Below, piece after piece: positions 36,988-46,131 of a stretch of 64,000 bases of DNA (its first letter is position 1; every line of letters begins with the position of its first letter). The position numbers were made by a program, and so were the translations under genes. The stretch is from an uncultured Caryophanales bacterium (GTDB lineage Bacteria > Bacillota_I > Bacilli_A > RF39 > UBA660): NCBI GenBank assembly GCA_947564265.1, contig CANOBK010000001.1:124001-188000 (forward strand). The letters are read 5' to 3'. The notes below the pieces were generated by a model that was not told the origin of the DNA, did not search any database, and saw only the letters and a program-made list of their open reading frames with translations.

Positions 36988-37653
36988 CTATTCAATTACA
37001 ATTTTTAAAATTTCTGTATTGATTTCTTCAATAGATCGAATCTTCTCGTCCTCAACACAACTAATGGTATTCCAGTGATAAAGTTGTGATAATTCAATAT
37101 AGGTTTCTTCTGATCGAATGAGATAATCATCATCCTTTTCGCAGTCATCACTGATTTCCCTTTTTTTCATTAACTCCTTCGTAAATCGGTATGGCATGTG
37201 TAAATAAAAAGTAATATCCGCTTTCGGAAGTTCTAACAACCAATATTCTAATTTATCAATCCATCGATAAAAATAGAAACGTTCATCCTTATTTTCAATT
37301 TTAGAACCCTGATGTGCCATGTTCGAACTTACATATCGATCTAAGATTACATAATATCCTTCTTCCAAATACTTTTGAATCTTTGGAAAATTATATTTTC
37401 GATCTGTCGCATAAAACAAGCAAGATATTTTTGGATCCACTTTTGTTGAACCCTCTGGAAACCAACTTTCACAGATATCGGTAGTTCCTTGAAAAGGACC
37501 TCCTACAATTCTACCAGTTGGAGTATCATACATAGGAAAGCCAACTTGGATTGCCTTTAATCCCATTGCTTGTAATTTCTTTACCAATAGATTGGCTTGT
37601 GTTTCTTTCCCAGAACAATCTGTTCCTTCGATCGCAATTAGTTTTCCCTTCAT
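36988..37653 (-). CDS. tmk: Thymidylate kinase
   Basis: dTMP kinase, making dTDP for DNA synthesis. The P-loop is GTDCSGKET (near residues 10-18), the DR[YH] motif is DRYVSSNMAHQG, and the LID region holds MKKREISDD. The length of 221 residues is normal. The P-loop cysteine in place of the more usual glycine or alanine is a small oddity. It stands alone, with a 144-base gap to the HD-domain gene upstream. Confidence 0.9.
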   Translation of the reverse strand: MKGKLIAIEGTDCSGKETQANLLVKKLQAMGLKAIQVGFPMYDTPTGRIVGGPFQGTTDICESWFPEGSTKVDPKISCLFYATDRKYNFPKIQKYLEEGYYVILDRYVSSNMAHQGSKIENKDERFYFYRWIDKLEYWLLELPKADITFYLHMPYRFTKELMKKREISDDCEKDDDYLIRSEETYIELSQLYHWNTISCVEDEKIRSIEEINTEILKIVIE

Positions 37654-37766
37654 TGTATCACTCCTTTTCTTATCATGATTATACTACAACTTAAAATTTT
37701 TGACAACTTATATCGTACATTTATTCGAAAGTTTTTCTGCTATTCTATAAAATGGATAACAAAAAA

Positions 37767-37788
37767 AGATACTAACCGTTTAGTATCT
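37767..37788 (-). terminator. Terminator of the lepA-hemW-HD gene cluster
   Basis: Minus strand: AGATACTAA pairs exactly with TTAGTATCT, loop ACGG, followed by seven T. Confidence 0.92.
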
Positions 37789-37797
37789 AATCATCTA

Positions 37798-38382
37798 TTA
37801 TCCAATCACATTATTTTCTTCATCAAATTCAAGTAGAATACACTTTCTACTGGCCAAATAGTCACACATATGAACAAAATTTTGATATCTCGTCTTTGGC
37901 TTTGGTAAAATTTCTTCCTTGGTATAAGGATGAGTATTCCAAGGGCCCATATGAGAAGCGATAACATCGTATACGAACGTTACATCTTCTTCACTAAAAG
38001 ATAATTCACTGCTCCTACTCTTTACATATTCACTGGCAACTAATGGATGATCTGCTCTTGTATATTTTTCTTTTGGATTTCCATACTTTAACCCATCATG
38101 AAGAATTAGGGATAAAAGCATTAAATCCTTTTCTCTTTCTGTATACTTATCACCAATACACGGGTCATTTAAAAGTTCTAATCCGATTCTAACTGCTGCT
38201 TTGGTATGACGAACTAATCCACCTTCTCCAAGTGCATACTTTGGATGATATTTTCCTGTAGAAGATGCTTCCAACTCAAAAAAATAATCTGGAAGACCTT
38301 CAATTAACTTCTTTAAATCTTCCTGATAATTTTTATTCTTAATGTAACTAATTTCTTTTTCAAATACCTTTATTTTATCCAT
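37798..38382 (-). CDS. HD-domain phosphohydrolase
   Basis: A 194-residue HD-superfamily metal-dependent hydrolase. Ligands are visible in order: H of LVRHTKAA, HD of LILHDGLK, H of ASHMGPW and D of HMCDYLASRK. The pattern is close to the HD region of 3'-5' exonuclease YhaM and similar nucleic-acid phosphohydrolases, but the OB fold of YhaM is missing. The substrate is unknown. It begins 6 bases after hemW and ends in a strong terminator, so it closes this operon. Confidence 0.8.
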   Translation of the reverse strand: MDKIKVFEKEISYIKNKNYQEDLKKLIEGLPDYFFELEASSTGKYHPKYALGEGGLVRHTKAAVRIGLELLNDPCIGDKYTEREKDLMLLSLILHDGLKYGNPKEKYTRADHPLVASEYVKSRSSELSFSEEDVTFVYDVIASHMGPWNTHPYTKEEILPKPKTRYQNFVHMCDYLASRKCILLEFDEENNVIG

Positions 38383-38388
38383 ACTACT

Positions 38389-39480
38389 CTATTCTCCTAT
38401 AAAACGAAGCATGATTTCATTTGAAAGATACCAGTAAGAAAATGGAATATAATAAGAACTATTCGTTTCTTTCAAATATCCTTTTTCTAATAAATCTTGA
38501 ATCTGGTATTTGCCCTTCAAATCACAACCATACTTCTTTAAAAATTTTTCTTTTGAGATTCCCTCTATTGTCCTTAATCCTAACATAATTTCATTTTCCA
38601 TGTCAAGTTGTCGACTTAGAGTATCCTCCTCTTTTCGATAAGTTTCTCTTTCATATTCTTGAAAACTTTTGGTGTTTTCATAGCGAACATTTCGAACAAA
38701 CCCAGAGGCTCCTAAGCCAAACCCATAATATTCTTGATTTCTCCAATAAGTAAGATTATGTCTAGAAGCATATCCTTCTTTCGCAAAGTTACTGATTTCA
38801 TAGTGTTTATATCCATAAGAAGTAAGTCTTTGATGTATTGTATGATACATTCTAAAATCAGTTTCCTCAGAAATTGGTTTTACGTTCTGATTTTTTAATT
38901 TGGTATGATCTTCTATCATCAAAGAATAAGTTGAAATATGTGGTACATCTAGGTTAAGAAAGAAAATAATATCTTCTTCTAAATCTTCTTCCCTTTCAAT
39001 TGGAATCGCATACATCAAGTCAACATTAATATTAGAAAATCCAACCTGTTTTACTAAAGAAATCACAGAAATAATTTCCTCTTTTGTATAAGGTCTTTCC
39101 AAGTATTTTAAAATTTTTGTATGAGAAGACTGAACTCCAATACTAATCCGATTTACTCCTTCTTTTAAAAAGAATTCCAATTTTTCTTTTGTAATATTTT
39201 CTACATTACATTCAATTGTAAATTCACAATCTTTTTTTCGTTTTAATTTCCTAAGAATCAAAAATAACTGTTCTAACTCACTCAAAGACAATGAAGACGG
39301 AGTGCCTCCTCCAATATAGATGGTTGAAAGTTCTTCTCCTTGATAATACAAATCAATTTCTTTTTCTAAAGCTATTAGGTATCTCTTACACCAATTTTCA
39401 TGATAATACATTTTTGAAAAATCACAGTAACTGCAAATATGACTACAAAAAGGAATGTGAATATAACAACTTTCTACCAT
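38389..39480 (-). CDS. hemW: Radical SAM heme chaperone HemW (oxygen-independent coproporphyrinogen oxidase-like)
   Basis: Radical-SAM protein with the iron-sulphur site CSHICSYC (Cys12, Cys16, Cys19), followed by the glycine-rich YIGGGTPSSL phrase. The extra cysteine just after (CxxxCxxC-D-F rather than CF) fits HemW, a heme-trafficking protein, rather than true HemN. It is 363 residues long. As in Bacillus it follows lepA, but here two unknown genes lie between. Confidence 0.92.
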   Translation of the reverse strand: MVESCYIHIPFCSHICSYCDFSKMYYHENWCKRYLIALEKEIDLYYQGEELSTIYIGGGTPSSLSLSELEQLFLILRKLKRKKDCEFTIECNVENITKEKLEFFLKEGVNRISIGVQSSHTKILKYLERPYTKEEIISVISLVKQVGFSNINVDLMYAIPIEREEDLEEDIIFFLNLDVPHISTYSLMIEDHTKLKNQNVKPISEETDFRMYHTIHQRLTSYGYKHYEISNFAKEGYASRHNLTYWRNQEYYGFGLGASGFVRNVRYENTKSFQEYERETYRKEEDTLSRQLDMENEIMLGLRTIEGISKEKFLKKYGCDLKGKYQIQDLLEKGYLKETNSSYYIPFSYWYLSNEIMLRFIGE

Positions 39481-39484
39481 TTAT

Positions 39485-39892
39485 TTACCTTTGTACCTTT
39501 CCTAGACTTTTAAAATATGCTTTTACTACCTGAATGGTATCTTCTTGATCCATTCCAACGGAAGAATAAAAAGAAAATAATTCTTGAATCTTTTCTTTGG
39601 TTTCCATACTCTGATAGGTAGGAGATGGTAAAAACGTTCCATAATGATCACAGGAAAATTCAAGTAAGAATAAAAGAATTTCTAATAAAAAGGAATCTCT
39701 ATTTTTTAAATTTCCTATCTCTGTAATATCAGAACTCATCTCTTTCTCTTCTATTTTTTGTAAAGAGAGGTCCTCTAATTGAAGAGGACTGATAGAATTT
39801 ATCCATTCCATATAATCAAGAAAACTTCCATCGATGATTTGTTGATAGGTATCATAATCCATCAAAGAAAAATCACTAACTTGAAAATCCAT
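39485..39892 (-). CDS. Hypothetical protein between lepA and hemW
   Basis: An acidic 135-residue protein rich in Asp, Glu, Leu and Phe, with no signal peptide and no membrane span. It looks mainly alpha-helical. No family is recognised. It lies 4 bases from hemW and 1 base from the next unknown gene, so it is expressed with them. Confidence 0.6.
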   Translation of the reverse strand: MDFQVSDFSLMDYDTYQQIIDGSFLDYMEWINSISPLQLEDLSLQKIEEKEMSSDITEIGNLKNRDSFLLEILLFLLEFSCDHYGTFLPSPTYQSMETKEKIQELFSFYSSVGMDQEDTIQVVKAYFKSLGKVQR

Positions 39893-39893
39893 T

Positions 39894-40436
39894 TTATTTC
39901 TTTATCACTTTCTTTAGTTCTTTTAAGTCCTTATCCGTATAAAGATGCGCATGATTTAGAGTGAATCCGCCATCTTTTTCAAAAACTTCTCTCCCACTCT
40001 CTGAAAGTTTTGGTTGTAGTATCGATTCTGTTTTAGTAAATTTAATTGCATCTGCATTCTTTAAACAATAATCTGTAAGTTTTAATCTTTGAATTGGCTT
40101 GCTATCTTTATAGATTTTATAACCACAAACTCCTATACAGCATAGAGGTGCCATTGCAATAGTAGAAGTTTCTAGTGCAAAACTTGTACCTACACAAACA
40201 GACATAAGCACACTCCCAGTTTTATAAGTTCTTATTTTCCTTTCCCATTCAGGAAGCCTCTCTTCCATAATTGTCCGATGTTGATTATATAACCTTTCCT
40301 CCATCACTTTCATATTATGATCTGAATGGATACAGGTAGCTTCACTACCATCTGCATATTGAATTGTCATTTGATTCTTACTTTCATCCACTTCATAACA
40401 AGTTACAAAGTTATCATACCCCTGATAATTGTCCAT
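39894..40436 (-). CDS. Hypothetical membrane protein between lepA and hemW
   Basis: A 180-residue protein with a soluble N-terminal part and two hydrophobic segments at about 73-91 and 92-108 that would form a membrane hairpin. The second is rich in cysteine (CCIGVC). A basic C-terminal part follows. No family recognised. It begins one base after the lepA stop, so it is almost surely translated with lepA. Confidence 0.6.
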   Translation of the reverse strand: MDNYQGYDNFVTCYEVDESKNQMTIQYADGSEATCIHSDHNMKVMEERLYNQHRTIMEERLPEWERKIRTYKTGSVLMSVCVGTSFALETSTIAMAPLCCIGVCGYKIYKDSKPIQRLKLTDYCLKNADAIKFTKTESILQPKLSESGREVFEKDGGFTLNHAHLYTDKDLKELKKVIKK

Positions 40437-40437
40437 T

Positions 40438-42234
40438 TTAATCCTCCATTTTTAAAACTGCTAGAAACGCTTCTTGTGGAACCTCTACACTTCCAATTTG
40501 TTTCATTCGTTTCTTTCCTTCTTTTTGTTTTTCTAATAATTTTCTTTTTCTTGTAATATCTCCACCATAACATTTGGCAAGAACATTTTTCCTTAGTGCT
40601 TTAATATCGGTACGAGCGATTACTTTTGATCCAATCGATGCTTGAATCGGAACCTCAAACATCTGTCTTGGAATTAATTCCTTTAGACTCTCTACAACTG
40701 CTTTTCCTCGATTATAAGCAAAATCTTTATGTACAATTGTACTTAAAGCATCGACGACTTCTCCATTTAATAAAATATCCATCTTTACTAAATTACTCAC
40801 TTGATAACCAATCAGTTCATAATCGAAAGAAGCATACCCTTTGGTATAAGATTTTAATTTGTCAAAAAAGTCATAAACGATTTCAGAAAGCGGAATCTGA
40901 TAGTGAATATTGACCCTAGTTTGATCAAGATATTCCATTCCAACATAACTTCCTCTTTTATTCTGGCATAACTCCATAATAGGACCAATATATTCGCTTG
41001 GTGTAAAAATATTAGTCTTAATATAAGGTTCCCGAATCTCAAAGATATTTGCTCGATCAGGAAGCTTACTTGGGGAGTCTACCATCACAATAGTATGGTC
41101 TGTTAGTTCCACTTCATAAACTACACTGGGAGAGGTTGCGATAATTTCGATACCGAATTCCCGTTCAATCCTCTCTTCAATAATTTCCATATGTAAAAGA
41201 CCCAAAAAGCCAGTTCGAAATCCAAATCCTAATGCCTCTGATGTTTCTGGTTCAAATACTAAAGAGGCATCATTTAATTTCAATTTATCCAAAGCTTCTC
41301 TTAAATCCTCAAACTTAGAAGATTCAATTGGAAAAAGCCCACAGAACACCATTGACTTCATTGGTTGATATCCTGGAAGAGGTTCTTTACAAGGCCGTTT
41401 TACAAGCGTAATCGTATCTCCTACCTGAACATCTCTAATATCTTTAATCGATGCCGCAATATACCCAACATCTCCTGCGACTAAGGTTTGTTTCTTTTTT
41501 TCTTTTGGTGTTGTTACACCAAGTTCTGTAACCACATATTCTGCCTTAGTTTCCATCATACGAATGGTATCTCCTACAGATATGCTTCCAGATACTACAC
41601 GACACGAAATAATAACGCCACGATAGGAATCAAAGAAACTATCAAATATTAACGCTTGAAGCGGCTCCTTTTCATCCCCTTTTGGAGAAGGAATTCTTTC
41701 AATAATAGCCTGAAGTAGTTCCTCAATCCCCTGACCTGTTTTGGCACTTGTTAGAATAAATTCGTCTTCTCTAAATCCAATCGCATCGATTAATTCTTTT
41801 TTTACACGTTCTGGATCTGCGTTTGGAAGATCAATCTTATTAATAACAGGAATAATCGTTAAATCATGTTCTAACGCAAGATATAGATTAGCTAATGTTT
41901 GTGCTTCAATTCCCTGTGCCGCATCGACTACTAAAAGTGCTCCTTCACAGGCGGCTAAACTACGACTTACTTCATAGGAAAAATCTACATGCCCTGGCGT
42001 ATCAATCAAATGTAGTAAATAATCATTTCCTTGATACTGATAGAAAAGTTCTACAGCATTTAATTTTATTGTAATTCCACGTTCTCTTTCAATATCCATA
42101 GAATCTAGTGTCTGTTCTTTTAATTCTCGTTTTTCTAAGGCTCCCGTTTCTTCCAGTAATCGATCTGCAAGAGTACTTTTCCCATGATCAATATGTGCTA
42201 TAATTGAAAAATTTCTAATATTCTCCTGTCTCAT
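40438..42234 (-). CDS. lepA: Elongation factor 4 (LepA)
   Basis: Ribosome-associated GTPase that back-translocates stalled ribosomes. G-domain motifs are [23 protein letters not shown] and NKIDLP, followed by the EF-4 specific C-terminus with [15 protein letters not shown]. The length of 598 residues is normal. ATG 42234 is chosen because AAGGTG lies 6 bases before it; the frame runs on to 42279. It leads the cluster lepA - two unknowns - hemW - HD. A -10 TATAAT on the minus strand at 42329-42324 is a likely promoter. Confidence 0.97.
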   Translation of the reverse strand: MRQENIRNFSIIAHIDHGKSTLADRLLEETGALEKRELKEQTLDSMDIERERGITIKLNAVELFYQYQGNDYLLHLIDTPGHVDFSYEVSRSLAACEGALLVVDAAQGIEAQTLANLYLALEHDLTIIPVINKIDLPNADPERVKKELIDAIGFREDEFILTSAKTGQGIEELLQAIIERIPSPKGDEKEPLQALIFDSFFDSYRGVIISCRVVSGSISVGDTIRMMETKAEYVVTELGVTTPKEKKKQTLVAGDVGYIAASIKDIRDVQVGDTITLVKRPCKEPLPGYQPMKSMVFCGLFPIESSKFEDLREALDKLKLNDASLVFEPETSEALGFGFRTGFLGLLHMEIIEERIEREFGIEIIATSPSVVYEVELTDHTIVMVDSPSKLPDRANIFEIREPYIKTNIFTPSEYIGPIMELCQNKRGSYVGMEYLDQTRVNIHYQIPLSEIVYDFFDKLKSYTKGYASFDYELIGYQVSNLVKMDILLNGEVVDALSTIVHKDFAYNRGKAVVESLKELIPRQMFEVPIQASIGSKVIARTDIKALRKNVLAKCYGGDITRKRKLLEKQKEGKKRMKQIGSVEVPQEAFLAVLKMED

Positions 42235-42323
42235 TCTTATCACCTTATTCATTGTACCAAAAAAAGACAAATTTAACATCTCTTTTTCATCATTTTAAAA
42301 GAGACAATTCATTGATGTTGCTT

Positions 42324-42329
42324 ATTATA
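42324..42329 (-). promoter_or_regulatory. Likely -10 element for lepA
   Basis: TATAAT on the minus strand. A 4/6 match TTTACT lies about 17 bases upstream. A leader of about 85 bases follows, with an 8-bp inverted repeat (TCTCTTTT/AAAAGAGA) and a T7 stretch. Confidence 0.45.
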
Positions 42330-42350
42330 GCATAGAACGCTAAGAAAGTA

Positions 42351-42378
42351 AAAAGGAATCAGTTTTTTGATTCCTTTT
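42351..42378 (-). terminator. Terminator of the gpr-spoIIP-yqxA-like operon
   Basis: Minus strand: AAAAGGAATCA pairs exactly with TGATTCCTTTT, loop of six A/C residues, followed by T. Confidence 0.9.
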
Positions 42379-42388
42379 CTAAATCTGC

Positions 42389-42709
42389 TTAATCTTCTAG
42401 CATTCCCTCTAGTTTTCCAAAAATAAAATTTAAAATATTTTCTACGGTTTGGCCAATTTTATTTGAAATTTTTAAAGAAGTTCTAGAAATTTGGTTATCA
42501 TAGAGTTCCTCTTCCCTTACAATATAATTTTCAACATCAATCGGCCTTTGATTTTTTACATCATCCTCAAACTTTTCGATCTGCTCCTGGGTTAAAATCA
42601 TTTGATTTCTAGCCTGATAATCAATGTAACCATTTCTTGAGGATACATAAAGTCCTAAAAATAAAAATAATAAAGTCATGCCAATAATACGAAGCCAATC
42701 CTTTTTCAT
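42389..42709 (-). CDS. Small membrane-anchored protein at the YqxA position
   Basis: A 106-residue protein with one N-terminal membrane span (about 8-25), a charged middle and a C-terminal amphipathic helix. It overlaps spoIIP by 4 bases and precedes lepA, exactly where Bacillus carries yqxA (DUF3679). The fit in size and topology supports that identity, but sequence similarity was not tested. Function unknown even in Bacillus. Confidence 0.6.
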   Translation of the reverse strand: MKKDWLRIIGMTLLFLFLGLYVSSRNGYIDYQARNQMILTQEQIEKFEDDVKNQRPIDVENYIVREEELYDNQISRTSLKISNKIGQTVENILNFIFGKLEGMLED

Positions 42710-43662
42710 TGTATCTCCTCCATATACTTATTTAGAATATCAGCAATTGCTTCCGCAGTTGCGAATACCTCATCTATTGTATTTTCAGTACCTCCTACTT
42801 CAATTAAAATTGTTCTTGGAGAAAAATCTTGATTGTAGATTCCATTTACTCCTTTTCCCTCTTTCTTATAAACCCCTCGACTGAGTCCTGGATAGTACTG
42901 GTTAAACATGGCATTTAACTTTTCTGTAAATTGTAAATTTTCTTGATAATTTTCATGTTCTAATCCCACAATAAATAAAATTCTAGCATAATTCTTCCCA
43001 TTAATTGTCGTAGCGGATATCTTTCTATTTACGGAATCTCGGTGAAGGTCAATAAAATACTCTAGACTTGGATTCTTCTCTTTCGCATCCTGTAATAAAA
43101 GTTTTGTCACTTTGTAACTCGAAGCATAATTCCAATTATTTGCTTTTAGAAATTCGGATACATTATTCTCTTCTGCAATGGTAGGAATTCCTCGATCATT
43201 TAATTTTTCTCTTAAAATATAACTTAACATCATTACATTAGGTGTTACATTATATTGAGCAACATTCTTACTAGAATACTCTTCTAATTGGTGCGTATTA
43301 TATAAATATACTTTTGGCAAAGAGATTTCTTTGTCAGGATAAGGATCTGGAACATAGGTACTAGAAGTGGATTGAGTAGAATTATCACTATCATTTTCAG
43401 AATAGTCCTGGTAAGAATAATTTCCTTTAAATATTTGAAATGGATTTTTTAAGTTCAAGGAAAAACCATTTTTAAAAAAAGTATCCCAAATTCTAGAAAA
43501 ATAAAAGGTTATCGAAGAATTTTCTTCTTTCATAAAAAGATAGCGAACAAATTCTTCATTTGACATTTTTAAAGAAAGATTGATACAAGTATAAAAAAAA
43601 GATCCAAGAAATAGGAAAAGAAAAAACCAACGCTTTAGTTTTCTTTTTTTCTTTGATTGCAT
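42706..43662 (-). CDS. spoIIP: Stage II sporulation protein P (peptidoglycan hydrolase)
   Basis: Amidase and endopeptidase that, with SpoIID, degrades septal peptidoglycan during engulfment. It has a membrane anchor (about 11-32), a linker and an amidase-like domain with YNTHQLEEY (zinc-ligand His), IDLHRD and the late catalytic glutamate in IEVGGTENT. ATG 43662 follows AAGGG; the longer open frame reaches 43692. The protein is 318 residues long. It is flanked by gpr and the yqxA-like gene, as in Bacillus. Confidence 0.92.
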   Translation of the reverse strand: MQSKKKRKLKRWFFLFLFLGSFFYTCINLSLKMSNEEFVRYLFMKEENSSITFYFSRIWDTFFKNGFSLNLKNPFQIFKGNYSYQDYSENDSDNSTQSTSSTYVPDPYPDKEISLPKVYLYNTHQLEEYSSKNVAQYNVTPNVMMLSYILREKLNDRGIPTIAEENNVSEFLKANNWNYASSYKVTKLLLQDAKEKNPSLEYFIDLHRDSVNRKISATTINGKNYARILFIVGLEHENYQENLQFTEKLNAMFNQYYPGLSRGVYKKEGKGVNGIYNQDFSPRTILIEVGGTENTIDEVFATAEAIADILNKYMEEIQ

Positions 43663-43727
43663 CTTTATACCCTTTTTTTTCAAATCCCTCACCTACTTTT
43701 CCTAAAGTATAGCAAGAAAGTTTTTCA

Positions 43728-44756
43728 TTAATTGTCGAAATTTTTGTGGAGTGTTCGATTAATTCCATTCGCAATGATCGTTCCTAATTTCGATACAACA
43801 AAATCAACCTCTTTTGGTGTTACTACCATATGATATCCAATGGGTGTCAATACTTCAAAAATTAATTCTTGAAGCTCTTCTTCTGATAATTGTCCAACCT
43901 CTCCTAGGAGCGTTTCCTTTTCTTCTTCAGAAAGTTCTTTTTCATAATTTGAGGTATCAATCGAAGTAACAGGCGCTAGTTTATTTTTTCCAAAAAAATC
44001 TTTGTGATAACTAAAATGTTTCAGTAAGTACTGAATCGTATCACTGACTAAAACAATCGCATCAATGACAGTTGGAACACCAATTGAAATCACAGGAATT
44101 CCTAGTGTCTCCTTCGATAATTCCTTTCGTTTGTTTCCAATTCCACTTCCTGGTAAAATTCCTGTATTACTAATCTGAATCGTTTTATTTACTCTCGAAA
44201 TGGCGCTGGAAGCTAAAGCATCGATTACTAAAATAAAATCCGGTTTTCCAATCGAAATTAAACTACTAATAATATCACTACTTTCATACCCAGTCATTGC
44301 CATAACACCAGGAATAAAGGATGCTACATTTCGGTAATCAGAAGACGGATTTACCTCTTCCATATCAAATAAATATTTCGTAACTAATACCTGTTTTACG
44401 GCCTTTGGTCCTAAAGAATCAGGAGTAGAATCATCATTTCCTAATCCTATGACTAATGCTTTTTGATCAAAGGAAATTTTCTCTTCTTCCAAGAACTCTT
44501 TTAAATACTTGACAAATGCATCTTCTACCTCCATGGCATTCTTTTTATCTGTTACATCCTGAAAATCGATTGTAACATATCTTCCTTTCTTTTTCCCAAG
44601 GCCATTGTTTTCCTCTTTTACTCGTACATCTGTGACATGAACTCCTTTTATTTGTTCTTCCTGTACTGTAATTCCTTCCATCTCTTTTGATGCCAGTAAA
44701 TCTACTACTAAATCTGTACGAATTGCGTATTTTTTTAAATCAATTTCATGTTTCAT
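43728..44756 (-). CDS. gpr: Germination protease GPR
   Basis: Aspartic-type protease that cleaves small acid-soluble spore proteins during germination. The N-terminus YAIRTDLVVD is the zymogen region that resembles its own cleavage site. Core phrases include GLGNDDSTPDSLGPKAV, GYESSDII, FILVIDALAS and NTGILPGSGIGNKRKELS. The length of 342 residues is slightly shorter than B. subtilis. ATG 44756 follows TTAGGTGAG; the frame stays open to 44804. No small acid-soluble protein gene is in this window. It diverges from rpsT. Confidence 0.92.
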   Translation of the reverse strand: MKHEIDLKKYAIRTDLVVDLLASKEMEGITVQEEQIKGVHVTDVRVKEENNGLGKKKGRYVTIDFQDVTDKKNAMEVEDAFVKYLKEFLEEEKISFDQKALVIGLGNDDSTPDSLGPKAVKQVLVTKYLFDMEEVNPSSDYRNVASFIPGVMAMTGYESSDIISSLISIGKPDFILVIDALASSAISRVNKTIQISNTGILPGSGIGNKRKELSKETLGIPVISIGVPTVIDAIVLVSDTIQYLLKHFSYHKDFFGKNKLAPVTSIDTSNYEKELSEEEKETLLGEVGQLSEEELQELIFEVLTPIGYHMVVTPKEVDFVVSKLGTIIANGINRTLHKNFDN

Positions 44757-44798
44757 AATCTCACCTAATATTATTTTTCCAAAAAATAGAAGTTTTAT

Positions 44799-44827
44799 TT
44801 GCATTTTATAGAAAAATTTGTTAGAAT
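44799..44827 (+). promoter_or_regulatory. Probable promoter of rpsT
   Basis: TTGCAT (44799-44804), 17-base spacer, TAGAAT (44822-44827) with a TG one base before, an extended -10. The gap to the GTG start is about 30 bases. Confidence 0.5.
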
Positions 44828-44858
44828 TAAACTGTTATTAAAAAGTGAGGTGAAAATC

Positions 44859-45122
44859 GTGCCAAATATTAAAAGTGCTAAAAAGAGAGTTATTACAAGC
44901 AAAAAGAAAGCTGAAAGAAATACGGTTGGTACTTCCAGTATGAAGACAGCAATCAAAAAATGCGAAAAAGCAATCAATACAAATGAGAAAGAAACAGTAG
45001 ATGTTGCTTTAAATACTGCAATTAAAAGAATTGATAAAGCTGTATCTAGTGGATTAATCCATAAAAATAAAGCTGCTAGAGAAAAATCTAGATTAACAAA
45101 AAAGAAAAATGAAATGGAGTAA
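44859..45122 (+). CDS. rpsT: 30S ribosomal protein S20
   Basis: An 87-residue basic protein (bS20) bound to 16S rRNA. It begins, after the initiator, with PNIKSAKKR, the family start. The start codon is GTG at 44859, with GAGGTG six bases upstream. The open frame extends to 44799 but that part overlaps the promoter. It is divergent from gpr, as in Bacillus. Confidence 0.96.
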   Translation: MPNIKSAKKRVITSKKKAERNTVGTSSMKTAIKKCEKAINTNEKETVDVALNTAIKRIDKAVSSGLIHKNKAAREKSRLTKKKNEME

Positions 45123-45140
45123 AATTTTACTTCTTTTTTT
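45117..45140 (+). terminator. Terminator of rpsT
   Basis: A small inverted repeat GAGTAA-AATT-TTACTTC overlapping the stop region is followed by an almost unbroken run of T. The stem is short but the tail is strong. Confidence 0.6.
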
Positions 45141-45150
45141 TTGTCTTATT

Positions 45151-45159
45151 TGCTATAAT
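45151..45159 (+). promoter_or_regulatory. Extended -10 promoter of the transglutaminase gene
   Basis: TGCTATAAT is a perfect extended -10, 21 bases before the ATG at 45181. No good -35 is visible. Confidence 0.5.
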
Positions 45160-45180
45160 AAGAATAAGGAGAATCACAGT

Positions 45181-46089
45181 ATGAAGAAAATATTTTTTTT
45201 ATTTAGTTTAATGGTAATTTTATTTATCTCTTTTTATTATAATGAGGAGATTGTTTCCTTTTTTGTAAATATATATATAGAACGGTATGGAAAAACTACA
45301 GTATTGGAAAATAATAACTATGCCTCTTCCAAAAATTATCAATATATTCAATTAACGGATGATTTTTCACCAAAAGATAAAAAACATCTCATTAATCTTT
45401 ACTATACTGTTATTAATTCAGGAATGACCAATTTTACTTTCTATTGTCCAAAAGAATATAGTGATTGTATTTCCGATGTTGAAGATTTGTCAGATGATAA
45501 GCCTCTTTTGTCAAACATCAATAACTATGTACCTGTCTTTAATAGTTTTTCGAGTCTTAAAACAGTATTTGATACGCTAGGAAGGGTTACAATTAAGGTT
45601 TACCCTATTTATAGTGAAGACCAGCAAAAAGAAATTAATCAGATTCTAGACGAAGTAGAAAAGAAATATTTAAAAGAAACCATGACCACTGAAGAAAAGA
45701 TTAAAGCAATTCACGATTATATTATTAATACTACTCAATATGATAAAGATCGAAGTGATAAAAAAGTTAAAAAGTATCATTCTGATACAGCCTATGGCGC
45801 ACTTGTTGAACATAAAGCAATCTGTGGAGGATATGCAGATGCGATGAAATTATTCTTAGATCGAATGGGAATTGAAAATTACAAAATCGCAAGTGAGAAT
45901 CATATTTGGAACTTAGTAAAAATAGATGGTGAGTGGTTACATTTGGATTTAACTTGGGACGACCCTCTTACCGATACAGGAGAAGATGTTCTAGAATATA
46001 GCTATTTCTTAATTACAACAGAAGAACTTCTTACCCTAGAAGCTGATCAACATAACTTTAATAAATCCGTTTATTTAGAAGCAAATTAA
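45181..46089 (+). CDS. Transglutaminase-like domain protein, exported or membrane-anchored
   Basis: A hydrophobic N-terminus (1-20) acts as signal or anchor. The C-terminal half is a transglutaminase-like cysteine-protease fold with Cys in AICGGYADAMK, His in ENHIWNLVKIDGEWLHLDLTWDDP and Asp in the same phrase. Such domains often act as extracellular proteases or cross-linkers. The start is ATG 45181 with AAGGAG seven bases ahead, the frame being open to 45109. Substrate unknown. It is monocistronic with its own promoter and terminator. Confidence 0.85.
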   Translation: MKKIFFLFSLMVILFISFYYNEEIVSFFVNIYIERYGKTTVLENNNYASSKNYQYIQLTDDFSPKDKKHLINLYYTVINSGMTNFTFYCPKEYSDCISDVEDLSDDKPLLSNINNYVPVFNSFSSLKTVFDTLGRVTIKVYPIYSEDQQKEINQILDEVEKKYLKETMTTEEKIKAIHDYIINTTQYDKDRSDKKVKKYHSDTAYGALVEHKAICGGYADAMKLFLDRMGIENYKIASENHIWNLVKIDGEWLHLDLTWDDPLTDTGEDVLEYSYFLITTEELLTLEADQHNFNKSVYLEAN

Positions 46090-46110
46090 AAGGAACTTGG
46101 TTCCTTTTTT
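46089..46110. terminator. Terminator of the transglutaminase gene
   Basis: AAAGGAAC pairs with GTTCCTTT around TTG, then TTT on the plus strand. Overlaps the stop codon at 46087-46089 and may also help end leftward miaA. Confidence 0.85.
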
Positions 46111-46131
46111 TATTATATAAATAATTGTTTT

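Noticed and set aside
42241..42320. Attenuator-like hairpin and T-run in the lepA leader
   Set aside because: An 8-bp stem is possible, but the T-run is separated from it by several bases and outer pairing conflicts with the inner stem, so it was not listed as a terminator.
44757..44800. Sigma-G or sigma-F promoter ahead of gpr
   Set aside because: AT-rich stretches resemble parts of the consensus, but spacing and core bases do not match well enough to call it.
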